NCBI GenBank assembly: GCA_946965045.2
Contig: OX337240.1
Span: 1,612,001 to 1,676,000, forward strand
Reading direction: 5' to 3'
DNA length: 64,000 nucleotides
DNA from: Epithemia pelagica
Taxonomy: Eukaryota; Bacillariophyta; Bacillariophyceae; Surirellales; Surirellaceae
Shown: in pieces, positions 43,504 through 53,568 of the stretch
How the letters are laid out: every line of letters begins with the position of its first letter
How positions within the stretch are numbered: the stretch's first letter is position 1
Program-made: the position numbers and the translations under genes
The notes under the pieces: model-generated
The model's database searches: none
What the model was told of the DNA's origin: nothing
Seen by the model: only the letters and a program-made list of their open reading frames with translations

Positions 43504-44454
43504 TTATTCATTATCTGAATCTTCATCGTCACGGTCTTCATCATCATCATCATCTTTACCATGTAGATTGTAACATAAAAACAATTCTTTACCACAAGGG
43601 ATATCGTGGATCGCAGTCACCTTGAGCTTCCCATCGATGTGGATGTTGTATTTTTTATCGTCCGCGTCAACCTCTTCGTCGGTGTTGTACTTGAGGAAGT
43701 GGGGGTCGTTGGAGAAGTGGAGACCCATCCACAGCTCCTGTTTTGTTGCTTCGATGTGAAAGGGCGTTTTAGATCGGGTGAGGATGGCGAATTGAGATGG
43801 CTCTTTTTGGAGCCCCTCAATCACACTCCCACAATAGTACCCCAAGCTTTCGCCCGCCTCGTAGTTGCGAGCGGCGAAAGCTCCGAGACCAGCGTTCGGC
43901 AGCGTCGATTTCTTTATCGTAATGAGATCCTTGTCGAGGTACCGGGTGGTCACCTCAAAGTGCTGCTCATCATCGTTCATATCGACCATGAAGGTGCCGA
44001 AGATTGTTACGTTGTCCTTCTTTTTAGCGTTGATGCGAGGAGCTCGGTTCTTGGTGGTGTTCTTCTGAACCTGTTTGATTGTTGTAGTCACGGGCTTGCC
44101 CTTCGTGCCGTGTTCCTTTCGCACGAGGGCACCACGCAAACTAACAACTCCCTTGATGTGCTCCGCAACGAAATGTTGCATCTTTGCACGGTCGGTGAGA
44201 CTTCCAGATCCCACCAACTGGTCCAGCTTTTTCATCAACCTCGTCGTGCCGACGGGTTTCGGCTTGGGCAGCGTCTTCTGCTTCTTCTCCGTCGCCCTGA
44301 TGCGACGAAGAAGGTTGCGCTTGTCTTGCTTGTAGTTTCGATTGGGCTGTAGCTCAATCGACTTGGCAAGCCGACGGAGCTGTGCATCGCTCTGATGCTT
44401 CTTCGACTTTGACGCCGTTGTTTTTGCAGTCGCACGTGCTGGCGGCTTTCCCAT
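43504..44454 (-). CDS. SET-domain protein carried by the transposon
   Basis: 316 aa. The N-terminal 150 residues are Lys/Arg/Gln-rich and likely disordered or DNA-binding. The SET domain spans about 180-300: ITIKKSTLPNAGLGAFAAR opens it, GESLGYYCGSVIEG follows, then LHFSNDPHFLKYNT where most SET enzymes have NHSCxPN. It closes with IPCGKELFLCYN, carrying the conserved Tyr. The end is a run of Asp/Glu. SET proteins transfer methyl groups from S-adenosylmethionine to lysines of histones or other proteins. The altered NHS motif means activity is uncertain. Its start codon faces the degenerate segment, and its stop converges on the basic-protein gene (35 bp apart). Confidence 0.8.
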   Translation of the reverse strand: MGKPPARATAKTTASKSKKHQSDAQLRRLAKSIELQPNRNYKQDKRNLLRRIRATEKKQKTLPKPKPVGTTRLMKKLDQLVGSGSLTDRAKMQHFVAEHIKGVVSLRGALVRKEHGTKGKPVTTTIKQVQKNTTKNRAPRINAKKKDNVTIFGTFMVDMNDDEQHFEVTTRYLDKDLITIKKSTLPNAGLGAFAARNYEAGESLGYYCGSVIEGLQKEPSQFAILTRSKTPFHIEATKQELWMGLHFSNDPHFLKYNTDEEVDADDKKYNIHIDGKLKVTAIHDIPCGKELFLCYNLHGKDDDDDEDRDDEDSDNE

Positions 44455-44463
44455 GGTCAGCGA

Positions 44464-44549
44464 ATCGCAAATCCAAGATCTTTTTCAGAACAAAAAGGGA
44501 TGAAGAATTGCAAACCCAAAATCTTTTTCAGAACAAAAAGGGATGGAAG
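44464..44549 (+). repeat. two tandem 43-bp units
   Basis: Near-identical copies (44464-44506 and 44507-44549) containing ATCTTTTTCAGAACAAAAAG. They lie just upstream of the SET gene start, so in its promoter. Confidence 0.75.
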
Positions 44550-45900
44550 CAGCGCACTCCCCATTATGCTGCCACATGTCCCACTCTTGTGAATTGTATC
44601 GGAAACAATGTGGCAGCGACTCAGGTTGTGGATGGAATTTCTCCTTCGACAAACACAGTGGTAGCTAGAATAACTATGTACTCTATTGTAGCAGTTAAAA
44701 AAGGGAAACAAAGTGCAATCACATCATCATCGTCTCGGCATTTGACACAAAGGTTGTGCAAACGCCTACAAGTATCTCTTTGGTCGTTCTCACTCGCTCG
44801 CGCGCTCTCTCTCTCTCTTGAGTCGTCGTCCGTGCAACAACAACAGCAGCAACAAACGGTTCAACACTTGGAACAAGCCTTGCATCAATTCTTGGCCGAA
44901 GCCGTCACCTTGTATCGTTATTTGGTCAATCATTTGCAAGCCAAATTGCTCGGACAGTCGGCCACCTTTTCGCAGTCGCAAGTATCCTCCTTGGCTTCGT
45001 CGTCGCAAACCCTGTCGCAATCGCAAGACGACGACGACGAGGAGCATCCACCCAGCAACGACCAACCAGAAGAATTGACGCCACTCTCTCCTTGGCCGTC
45101 GTCTCCCAAGTGAATACGACTACAAGTACCAACGCCAACACGACAAACAGCGCTACGACCAAGGGCCACCCCACGGCCAATCCTACGGCCACGCAACATT
45201 CGTCGGCCAGTGCCTTGCATTGGTATGCCCGAGCGCTCTTGGCTCCATCAACATACTGCCACAGTGACGGCAACAACAACAACGACATGGAGTCAACGAA
45301 GCGCTCATTCTTCCAACAGCAACAATCACAAACAACAAGTCATGACGACTCGCTTATTCTTGGCCGAGTTTGTCGATTTGCATCGATTGTTTTTTGTTTG
45401 CCAAGGAATCCACGACGCTCTACAAAACCATGGAACGTGTGCGATGCCCTCTTGTGCAAACTCATTTGCATCCAAGCCTTTTTCGGAACATATCGTGAGT
45501 TCCACCAATGCAACGAGCAGCAGTCAAACCACCACAAACATCTGCAGCCACCAAAGAACACCCTTGGGAACTCGGGACGATTTGACATTTCTTTGCCACT
45601 CGGTGACACGGCGATTGATTTTGAGGCCATTGATGGCAGCAATGGACGAGATTCAAACGACGAGACGACAATGACCACGAAACCAACAACAACAACAACA
45701 AGAAGACCTAAAAGACCACCCCGAACCGCCACAACAGGTTCACAGTCAACCACTCGAAGAGGAGGAGGAAGAAGAGAATGATGAAGCACTGCCATTGGAC
45801 GAACACACGGAACCACCAATAAGTACCCGCCGACCACAACTACAAACACCCATTCGTCTCGCACCTTGTCGTGATGCTCTTACGGGCGATCCACAATAGC
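44550..45900 (+). pseudogene. degenerate coding-like segment inside the transposon
   Basis: A 1.3-kb stretch where protein-like sequence jumps between the three plus frames: LSLESSSVQ followed by QHLEQALHQFLAEAVTLYRYL (44740-45110), then SSASALHWYARALLAP (45190-45245), then LFLAEFVDLHRLFFVCQGIH (45340-45420). Poly-Gln, poly-Asn and Thr runs surround these blocks. The helix-rich pieces look like remains of a host protein captured by the element, or a gene with introns I cannot place. I do not recognise the family. No continuous start-to-stop frame exists. Confidence 0.35.
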
Positions 45901-46063
45901 GCTTCACATCCACGTGAGAAGAAGAATGTGTCCTCCTTGATGTGAATCCCGACCAGGATCATAACAGTAGTGCGCATGTGAACTTAGTAACCTACCTAGT
46001 TGATTCAACACTAAATGAGCACTACTAGTATGTAATATGTATCTTTGAGACATGCAAATTGTT

Positions 46064-48718
46064 TCAGGGTTCAGCTTGTTGCGCCTCTTTCCAAGCCTGC
46101 TGGATGTAGGTATGCTCTTGATCAAGGGTGCAACGATGCGTCTTCATCGTCTGATTAACGTACTTCTCGATCTCCTCGTAGGAAAGACCATTGCTTTCAA
46201 AATCTGCGTCAGCTCCATGTCGATCAAACAAGAAGTACACCAACATGTAGCGCCGTGCTTTTGCTGAAAACTTTCGCATTGTTTTCAACGAAACTTTGGC
46301 AACACTCTTTCGTACACATTGCACAAACTTGTCCTTGTTCGATTTTTCAGCCTTGGTCATGCTCCGAAAGACTCGCTTTGCAAGTCCCCACCCATACTCA
46401 ATGCCTTCACCCGCAAGTTCACAATGGTACTTTGTTGTTGTGTGGACATCAATCCTGCGATCAAACCGTGCCGAAAGATCTTTTGCAAGTTGTTCAAGCG
46501 CTGACAGCTCGTGCTTGAAGTCATCGCAACATCCCATCAGGTACAGAAGCGAATACTTTTGATACTCCTCCATGCAATCATCTTTGAGTTCCCCTGTCGC
46601 ATCCATCCATGCCTTGCGCTTGTCTCTAACGTACTTGTCTAGGTTTGCTGGGTCAATAAACCCACGCTCCCAAAGAACTTGGAAGAGACCCTTGGGTTGC
46701 CCAAGCCACCCTTGCGCCACTACATCTTGTTGGACTTGCGTTGGCAATTGCTTTGCTTGCGACATAACTTGGAGTTGCGCAGTGGACTTGGACTGGTATG
46801 TATTCAGATGATCGCCACCAGTCCCTTGCTCAAGGTCGTGACGAAGCATTTGAGCAACTAGTTCTTTCTTGGAAAGCTTGCGAATTTTCTTCTCTCCTGT
46901 TGCACAATCAAACTTCATACTCTCTCGCTGCGCATCGGTGAGAGGAGTATTCTTGTATGCGTATGGTCCACTGTCCTCGTCTGTGTAGACCATACGTTGC
47001 TTCGCACCTGGCTCGAGACGATCAGCGTGTGCAAAGGGCCCAACATGCGGAACAACAGTCTCATGCATATGCGGAGCAACGCCACCCCATTCAAAATTCA
47101 TGTTTTTCTCGTTCAGACCATCTTTCTGTTTCCTTGCATGTCCACTGCTATGATCAAACAAGAACGCGAAGTCAAAGTCGGGGAAGATGTTCACCAAACA
47201 ATCAACCAGGTCTTCAAATTGGACTGCCATGTGATCGTAGGTCCAGTAACCATCACCGTTGGAACCTACATCAAAGTACGTACAGAATGGGCTTGCATCA
47301 GTGATTTGTCGAATTCGCTTGTCGTCACCACCGATCACTTTGATTGCCGACTCCGTAGACAAATACTTGTCACGCCCAAGCACACTGTCCCTCCGTAGAC
47401 AATTGATCCTTTGTATCATATCGCGGCTGAGTAGATTGGTCTCCTTCTCCACACAGAAACTCCATGCCCGACTAACAAATGCACTTAGCATCAAACTATG
47501 ACCCTCGTCTTTTGGCAGAAGGGTTCCAGATCCTTTGTGGTCATGCCAAGACTTCTTGGAGAATGACCATTGTTTGAAGACTGCCTCATCTTGGCCGACA
47601 ATTATGACAGGGCGACGGTTGGGAGGGAAACGATGTGACAGATTTGCTCCGAAAGGCTTGTTTTCCTCTTTCACATACTTTGCGAAGCCTTCTGGGAAAC
47701 AGTCAATGTGGTATTCTCGCATTGGCTTGTTGGTCACTGGGTCCACAAACTCAAAGGCCCAAACATTTTTCATCAGTTTCTCGCTGGAAGAATCACATCC
47801 GTCACCATTCTCTAGTTTGACTGCTTCCTCGATGGGGATTTGAATCCATCGGTGTGCAAGCTTTTCAATCTTGAAGTAGTCTTCGATGAACTGCTTTCTG
47901 TGTGCCACGTTGTCTGGGTCCTCGTGCCGATCGGTGTAGTACGACTTCTTTGTGTCTGAAAACTTGAGGCCTGCATATGCAAGAAATCTTGCTGCTGTTG
48001 AAACTGCCACTGTTCTCAGCTTCAGTTGGCTCTTGAATTCCGTCAGAGTTGGCAGGTCCTCTGAATCCTCAGTTGCGTGGTCGGCTAGCTCCATGTTATA
48101 GATCTTAGGAACAAGCTCATCTCGAATGAAGGTGGCCGCCATTTCACAGGACATCCGTTCAAGGTTCTTGCTTGCCCAACATTGAAAGATGCGCTGTGCT
48201 TCTGGGAATGCTTCAAATAGTAAGGGGCATGGCATTCTTCCTCTCTGAACGTATGGATTGGGGTGAGGGAAGCGTTCATTGTTTCGGAACTGGATGTTCC
48301 AGACTTGGATTGTTCGCCAGTGAGTAGCAACTATTTTTGTCTCCGGTCCATGCATACGATGAAATTCACTCATTGCAGCTTGGCAACAATTACTCCAGTA
48401 GTTGCCTTTCTCCATTGTTGCCAGAGCCATCTGATACGTGATCCGGAGTAGCGTTGCTCTTGCCATTATCTTTGGCACGAAGCTTTTCGCAGGTTCATAT
48501 TCATCTGCCTTGTTCACCAAAGACAAGAGATTGCTGTAGTTGTATTCAGCATCCATAAGACGCTTGACCCACCGTTCAAGCTTCTGTCTTGTCATTTCAT
48601 CATTTCTCCCTGGTGGACCAGCAAAAATTTTCTTGACATAGGTCTGGTCGAAGAAATCGGTGGTGGATCTTGGACTTCTTGCTGGTGCTACCACATTTTG
48701 GTGTGCCTGGACTGGCAG

Positions 48719-48806
<88 letters not shown>

Positions 48807-49270
48807 GGTGGTGGTGGTGGTGATACAGCAATCATGGCTGTTTCTTCGTCTCTTATCGGAGTTGCAGGATTCTTGCGTTTCTTCCTTTGTGTAATGCGGA
48901 CTGTCAACGTTTTTGCGAAGGACAGCCACTCATCAGGTGAATAATCAAATTTTGGAGGTGGCTCATTCCCGCACGACAAAACATAGTAGAAATGTTTTGT
49001 TTGGTTTCTTTGCTCTTTCTCATTTAGGTTTCGATGCAGCGTGTATCGATAGACGCCTCTACTATTCCGATTCATTGATGAGAAATGGAGGGTCCATTCA
49101 GGACTGCGCGTCAGAGCTCGGTTCATCTGTTGGGCGTTTGACAAATCGGGAACCCATTGTTTCAAGAAGGGAACAAGCTGTTCATCAACAATCCACCGAT
49201 TTGTCCATGGGAAGATCTCTGGACAGCATTGATCTTCAAATGCCTCACGAATTTTGCGCGAGAGACTCAT
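46064..49270 (-). CDS. large DDE transposase of the TIR element
   Basis: 1,068 aa from the ATG at 49270; the open frame extends 23 codons further into minisatellite sequence. Residues 130-215 carry a Pro run and a Thr run encoded by a trinucleotide repeat. The catalytic half shows Asp561 in GQDEAVFKQW, LLPKDEGHSLMLSAFVSRAW, GSNGDGYWTYDHMA, Asp706 in AFLFDHSSGHARK, and Glu958 in YHCELAGEGIEYGWGLAKR. MRKFSAKARRYMLVY follows. This order matches the large DDE-superfamily transposases common in fungi, which end in an HCEL...IE..WG motif akin to the NP.E..W of IS630/Tc1-mariner enzymes. The Asp-Glu gap (about 250 residues) is far longer than in mariners, so superfamily placement is tentative. The full-length frame suggests a recent insertion. 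Confidence 0.82.
48717..48823 (+). repeat. GTT then GGT trinucleotide microsatellite in transposase
   Basis: About 25 GTT units followed by about ten GGT units. On the coding strand they give a poly-Thr run preceded by poly-Pro. Confidence 0.95.
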
Positions 49271-49288
49271 AGTTGACGGAGTCTCGCT

Positions 49289-50318
49289 CACACAGCCGGG
49301 GAGACAGACAAGGCAGTGGACGAGACGACAGTCTCTCACACAGCCGGGGAGACAAACGAGGCAGCGGACGAGGCGACCACAGAACAGTGCACGACGTGAA
49401 GCACTGCTATTTCTAGAGATAAAGGAACTGCGTAGGTGATGTTTTTTATAGTTGATTGCTGGCTGCTATTCGGAGTCTCGGGGAGACAGACAAGGTTGCG
49501 GGGAGACAGACAAGGCAGAAGACGAGGCGAAAGTTTCTCGCCTTTGGAGTTGTTCTTGTTGTTGTTGTTGTTGTTGTGATTTGTGGCACTGGTGGTAGCC
49601 GAGGGGTTGGTAGTACAATACTCTTGTTGTTGTTGTTGTTGTTGTTGTTGTTTTCCGTCGATGGTGACACAGCCGGGGAGACGAACGAGGCAGCGGCCGA
49701 GGCGAAAGTTTCTCGCCTTTGGAGTTGTTCTTGTTGTTGTTGTTGTGATTCGTGGCACTGGTAGTAGCCGAGGGGTTGTTAGTACTCTTGTTGTTGTTGT
49801 TGTTGTTGTTGTTGTTTTGCGGCGATGGTGACCCAGCTGGGGAGACAAACGAGGCAGCGGCCGAGGCGAAAGTTTCTCGCCTTTGGAGTTGTTCTTGTTG
49901 TTGTTGTTGTTGTTGTTGTGATTCGTGGCACTGGTGGTAGCCGAGGGGCTGTTAGTGCTCTTGTTGTTCTTGTTCTTGTTGTTGTTGTTGTTGTTGTTTT
50001 CCGACGATGGTGACACAGCCGGGGAGACGAACGAGGCAGCGAACGAGGCGAAAGTTTCTCGCCTTTGGAGTTGTTGTTGTTGTTGTTGTGATTCGTGGCA
50101 CTGGTGGTGGCCGAGAGGTTGCTGGTACTCTTGTTCTTGTTCGTATTGTTGTTGTTGTTGTTGTTTTGCGACGATGGTGGTTGTGATCCTCACACAGCCG
50201 GGGAGACAAACGAGGCAGCGGACGAGGCAAAAGTTTCTCGACTTTGGAGTTGTTGTCGTGAAGCGCTGCGATTTCTCGAGATACAGGCGCCGCGTACGTG
50301 ATGTTTTTTGATAATCTG
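49289..50318 (+). repeat. minisatellite, units of about 165-180 bp
   Basis: Units starting GGGGAGACNAACGAGGCAGC recur at 49500, 49675, 49839, 50021 and 50200, with partial units from 49289. Each contains GGCGAAAGTTTCTCGCC and one or two TTG runs whose variable length explains the unit-size differences. A flanking motif, GTGATGTTTTTT, appears at both ends (about 49435 and 50298). The array lies between the transposase start codon and the right terminal repeat. Confidence 0.85.
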
Positions 50319-50531
50319 TTTATGACATACCTATGCTATCGATCTGTCGCATTACATCACGTACCAGCGGCATGTGACGGCTATGGTGACCTGAAGCGGT
50401 GGCAGTTGTTTTCGTTTTCGAATACCATCACGAAATTATGTGAGGAACCGGAAAACTCCACCGCGTCCGCACCGCTAGAGTACTATGAGATAATTTGTAC
50501 TGCCAAAAAAGGGAGTATTGGCAAGATTTGT

Positions 50532-50584
50532 ACACAATTTTTGTACTTTAATAGACTAGGTATGGGGCGCGCGAAACCAGCTTG
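50532..50584 (-). repeat. right terminal inverted repeat
   Basis: On the minus strand it reads CAAGCTGGTTTCGCGCGC, then CCTAGTCTATTAAAGTAC. The TA at 50585-50586 follows on the plus strand. Confidence 0.8.
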
Positions 50585-50630
50585 TATGGTATATTTCATC
50601 ATTCGTCATGGTCACTGGAGGTGCGCCGAA

Positions 50631-51194
50631 TGATGTGCGACCGATAGATGTCTTGCTCGACCATGCCTCGGTTTTGGAAACGGTGGCGTGGTCGAATCTG
50701 CGCAGCATCTCGCGCAAGATGCAGATTCATACTTACCTTAGAGACGTTCGCCGGTGATCATGAAGGCCGGTGGCGATGTGGAGGAGCTGGCCCGTTCACG
50801 GATTAAATGATCCAGGTTGTACGTGATCCCACATCACTTGGTGTTCAGCATCAAGTCTCTCTATAATTTTTGACAAGGTGTGACGGCGCTTGCGCCTCAT
50901 GCCGCCCCCCCCAAAACCACAAAACAAACACAACAACACCTTGTGTGTTGCGTCAAAACTTGGATTGTGTGCACTCCATGATTCTTTTCCTCTGTCAACT
51001 CAGGAGCATTCTGCTGCATTCGTATGAACTTCACGCCGTGGGTGTAACCTCATTTGATAGCTGCCTTCAAGACGACTTCCAGTCATTTGACGTCTGTCAA
51101 ACCTACACCCCCATCCTCATTCCTCATACCCCCTTTCGTTTTACGGGGGAGTTTCGTGCAAAGATTCTTCTAATGGATCTTTCACTTGAAACTC
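50631..51194 (+). repeat. 564-bp direct duplication, copy 1
   Basis: Matches 51260-51823 at a constant offset of 629 bp. The first 100 bp have diverged; from 50731 onward the copies look identical. It contains ATCATGAAGGCCGGTGGCG and an eight-C run. Confidence 0.9.
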
Positions 51195-51259
51195 TCTACA
51201 AAGACAACATGCCCCAAAGCCTGTCTCCACAATCATGATACCAACAATAGGATCACGAG

Positions 51260-51823
51260 TGATGTGCGACCCATGGATGTCTTGCTCGACCATGCCTCGG
51301 TTTTTGAAAGAATGGCGTGGTCGAATCTGCGCAGCCTCTCGCGCCCACGTCTAACCCATACTTACCTTAGAGACGTTCGCCGGTGATCATGAAGGCCGGT
51401 GGCGATGTGGAGGAGCTGGCCCGTTCACGGATTAAATGATCCAGGTTGTACGTGATCCCACATCACTTGGTGTTCAGCATCAAGTCTCTCTATAATTTTT
51501 GACAAGGTGTGACGGCGCTTGCGCCTCATGCCGCCCCCCCCAAAACCACAAAACAAACACAACAACACCTTGTGTGTTGCGTCAAAACTTGGATTGTGTG
51601 CACTCCATGATTCTTTTCCTCTGTCAACTCAGGAGCATTCTGCTGCATTCGTATGAACTTCACGCCGTGGGTGTAACCTCATTTGATAGCTGCCTTCAAG
51701 ACGACTTCCAGTCATTTGACGTCTGTCAAACCTACACCCCCATCCTCATTCCTCATACCCCCTTTCGTTTTACGGGGGAGTTTCGTGCAAAGATTCTTCT
51801 AATGGATCTTTCACTTGAAACTC
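51260..51823 (+). repeat. 564-bp direct duplication, copy 2
   Basis: Second copy, ending 65 bp before the start codon of the MFS gene, so it supplies that gene's upstream region. A 65-bp linker (51195-51259) separates the copies. Confidence 0.9.
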
Positions 51824-51888
51824 GAAAGATAAGCTGTTGTTTGTGATTAAGAGAGGATCAAGAGTAACAAAAAGAGCGACGAGAGAAT

Positions 51889-53568
51889 ATGGCACCCTCG
51901 GAATCCAACGAACAAACTGCAGCAGCGTTGCAAGAGCCACTGCTCTTGTCATCACCGACCAATGATGAAACGAGGAACGATTCCATCCCTCCCAACAACA
52001 ACACCCACACGGCTCCTGGTGATTCAGAGTCACCACCCCGACTGTCACGCAACATTCCCTTGGCTCTCGCCTATCAATTCATGCGCTGTGCTCCCGAAGG
52101 CGTATGGTTGAACACGGTCATGCCGGCCTATGTCTACTTGCTTCGACCGCATCGTCCTGATTTGGTGGGATACATGTCCGCCTTGGAAGGCGTGACGCAG
52201 TTTGTTGCCGCATGTTTGGCTGGAGTGGTGGCCGATTGGTATCGACGAGACGTTTTGCAACGCATGGCATCCCTTGTGGGTCTGGTTGCTAGTTCGTTGA
52301 TTGTCTGGTCGTCGGCCACCAGACGGATTGTCCCATTGGCAGTGGGTCTCTCCTTGAATGGTGCCTTTGATGGCATTCAACTCACATCTGGAATGGCTCT
52401 CTTTGCCGATTCCATCGTGGATGGACAACGATCCTATTACTTTACGTTGCGAACCCTTGCCACCACATTGGGCTATGTCATGGGACCTCTTTTTGGATTG
52501 GTCATGTTTGTCCTACAAGGCGATCAGTGGACTGTACAATCCTGTGCTCACGTCATGATTGCGGCACAACTCCTCTTGCTCCCTGCATTTGGTTTGTTGT
52601 GGTTCTTGCGAGATGTTCCCAAGAAGGAACCAGAGACAACGACAACAACCAACAATGCAACTGCCTCTGCTAGCACTGCATCGGAAGCAACCACGACCAG
52701 AAGCGACGAGGAAAATATCCCAGTGCAACCAGACGATTCAGCCACACTGTCTTTGCTCGCGTCCTCGGATGTTCAAGACAAGAATGCACAGCCGCAAGGA
52801 CAGGAAAATTGCAGAACTACTACGGATCAGCCAGTAAGTGATATCGCTCAAGAAACAAACGGAGAATACGCAGACGAAACTGGCGGCATTTCTATCTGTG
52901 GTGGTTGTCTCGAGCTTTCCAGACCTCGCTGGATTGCCCTGTGTTGTGCCAGTTCCGACACTCTCTGCTCCGTTGCCAATGGCATCTCGACCAACTACTT
53001 TGCCATTTTCTTTGTCAAAGATCTGTTGTGGGGACCTGTGCTGGTTCAAGTCCTGGGTGCACTCTCGTGCTTGATTGGAGCTGGTCTTTTGCTCATGGCC
53101 CAAAAAGTATCTCTTGTCATGGGTCGATGCCTTGTATCGGTTCTGTTCAAAGCCATGGGTACTGTCCTATTATTGTCCATGGTGGCTTGCTACGTGGCCT
53201 TTCCGGCCACCGTACCCTCCCATACGGCCATTGCTGGCCTGTACCTTCTTCAAAATGCTTTTCTGAATTCGACCGGGGCCTTGACACGCAGTTTGATTAT
53301 GGATTATGTTCCCAGTGATGAACGAGCCAAATGGAGTGCCCTGGAATCCATTAATATCTTTGGCTGGTGTGGGAGTGCGGCACTGGGTGGGATTGTCATT
53401 CAATACTTTGAGGGGAGTATTTTGCCCGTCTTTTACCTGACGGCCATTCTGCAATTGGTTGGTTCGGTCCCACTCATGACCCTGTTTGGTGTGGAAGAAA
53501 AGGAAGCACCATTACCAGAATCCGCACAACGCGAGGGAGAAGATGGCAATCTGCCGACGGAATTGTAA
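51889..53568 (+). CDS. major facilitator superfamily transporter
   Basis: 559 aa. A hydrophilic N-terminus of about 55 residues is followed by twelve plausible membrane segments in two groups split by a hydrophilic central loop (about 240-335) rich in Thr, Ala, Asp and Gln. The first half contains YMSALEGVTQFVAACLAGVVADWYRRDVL, an MFS loop 2-3 signature in variant form (ADWYRRD in place of DRxGRR). LRTLATTLGYVMGPLFG fits helix 5. The second half contains DYVPSDERAKWSALESINIFGW, typical of MFS proteins with a multidrug-like second half. Substrate is not predictable. Frame intact; upstream sequence is the second copy of a 564-bp duplication. Confidence 0.82.
   Translation: MAPSESNEQTAAALQEPLLLSSPTNDETRNDSIPPNNNTHTAPGDSESPPRLSRNIPLALAYQFMRCAPEGVWLNTVMPAYVYLLRPHRPDLVGYMSALEGVTQFVAACLAGVVADWYRRDVLQRMASLVGLVASSLIVWSSATRRIVPLAVGLSLNGAFDGIQLTSGMALFADSIVDGQRSYYFTLRTLATTLGYVMGPLFGLVMFVLQGDQWTVQSCAHVMIAAQLLLLPAFGLLWFLRDVPKKEPETTTTTNNATASASTASEATTTRSDEENIPVQPDDSATLSLLASSDVQDKNAQPQGQENCRTTTDQPVSDIAQETNGEYADETGGISICGGCLELSRPRWIALCCASSDTLCSVANGISTNYFAIFFVKDLLWGPVLVQVLGALSCLIGAGLLLMAQKVSLVMGRCLVSVLFKAMGTVLLLSMVACYVAFPATVPSHTAIAGLYLLQNAFLNSTGALTRSLIMDYVPSDERAKWSALESINIFGWCGSAALGGIVIQYFEGSILPVFYLTAILQLVGSVPLMTLFGVEEKEAPLPESAQREGEDGNLPTEL

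Larger units (their letters stand above)
41588..50584 (-). mobile_element. 9.0-kb TIR DNA transposon with SET-domain cargo
   Basis: Both ends start with CAAGCTGGTTTC in inverted orientation. The inverted repeats align without gaps for about 50 bp, including CCTAGTCTATTA and AGTACAAA further in, and each outer tip abuts a TA dinucleotide (41586-41587, 50585-50586). Inside are, from left to right: a 166-aa gene (-), a two-exon basic protein gene (+), a SET-domain gene (-), a degenerate segment, a 1,068-aa DDE transposase (-) and a minisatellite. A TA target site and a transposase ending like IS630/Tc1-mariner enzymes fit each other. Typical mariners are 1.3-2.5 kb with one gene, so this is unusually large. 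That all internal genes belong to the element is inferred from their position between the repeats. Confidence 0.75.

Noticed and set aside
44382-45113. 243-aa plus-strand frame as a single gene
   Set aside because: Its first part overlaps the SET gene and the tandem repeat; only the later helix-rich part looks protein-like, so it is treated with the degenerate segment.
48660-48944. Plus-strand frames with poly-Val/Leu that look like membrane helices
   Set aside because: Antisense readings of the trinucleotide repeat in the transposase gene.
49336-50193. 285-aa minus-strand frame rich in Asn, Thr and Lys
   Set aside because: It is the translation of the minisatellite; every unit gives the same peptide and it has no independent features.
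49289-50318. Possible CRISPR-like array
   Set aside because: The units are long, contain variable TTG runs and lack unique spacers; this is a eukaryotic minisatellite.
41614-50558. Shorter transposon borders at CTAG/GTCTATTA with TA next to them
   Set aside because: Inverted similarity continues outward to CAAGCTGG on both sides, so the true ends lie about 27 bp further out.
50870-51846. Two near-identical frames of 122 and 115 aa
   Set aside because: They start with TTG, not ATG, and exist only because the 564-bp segment is duplicated; the peptide resembles nothing coherent.
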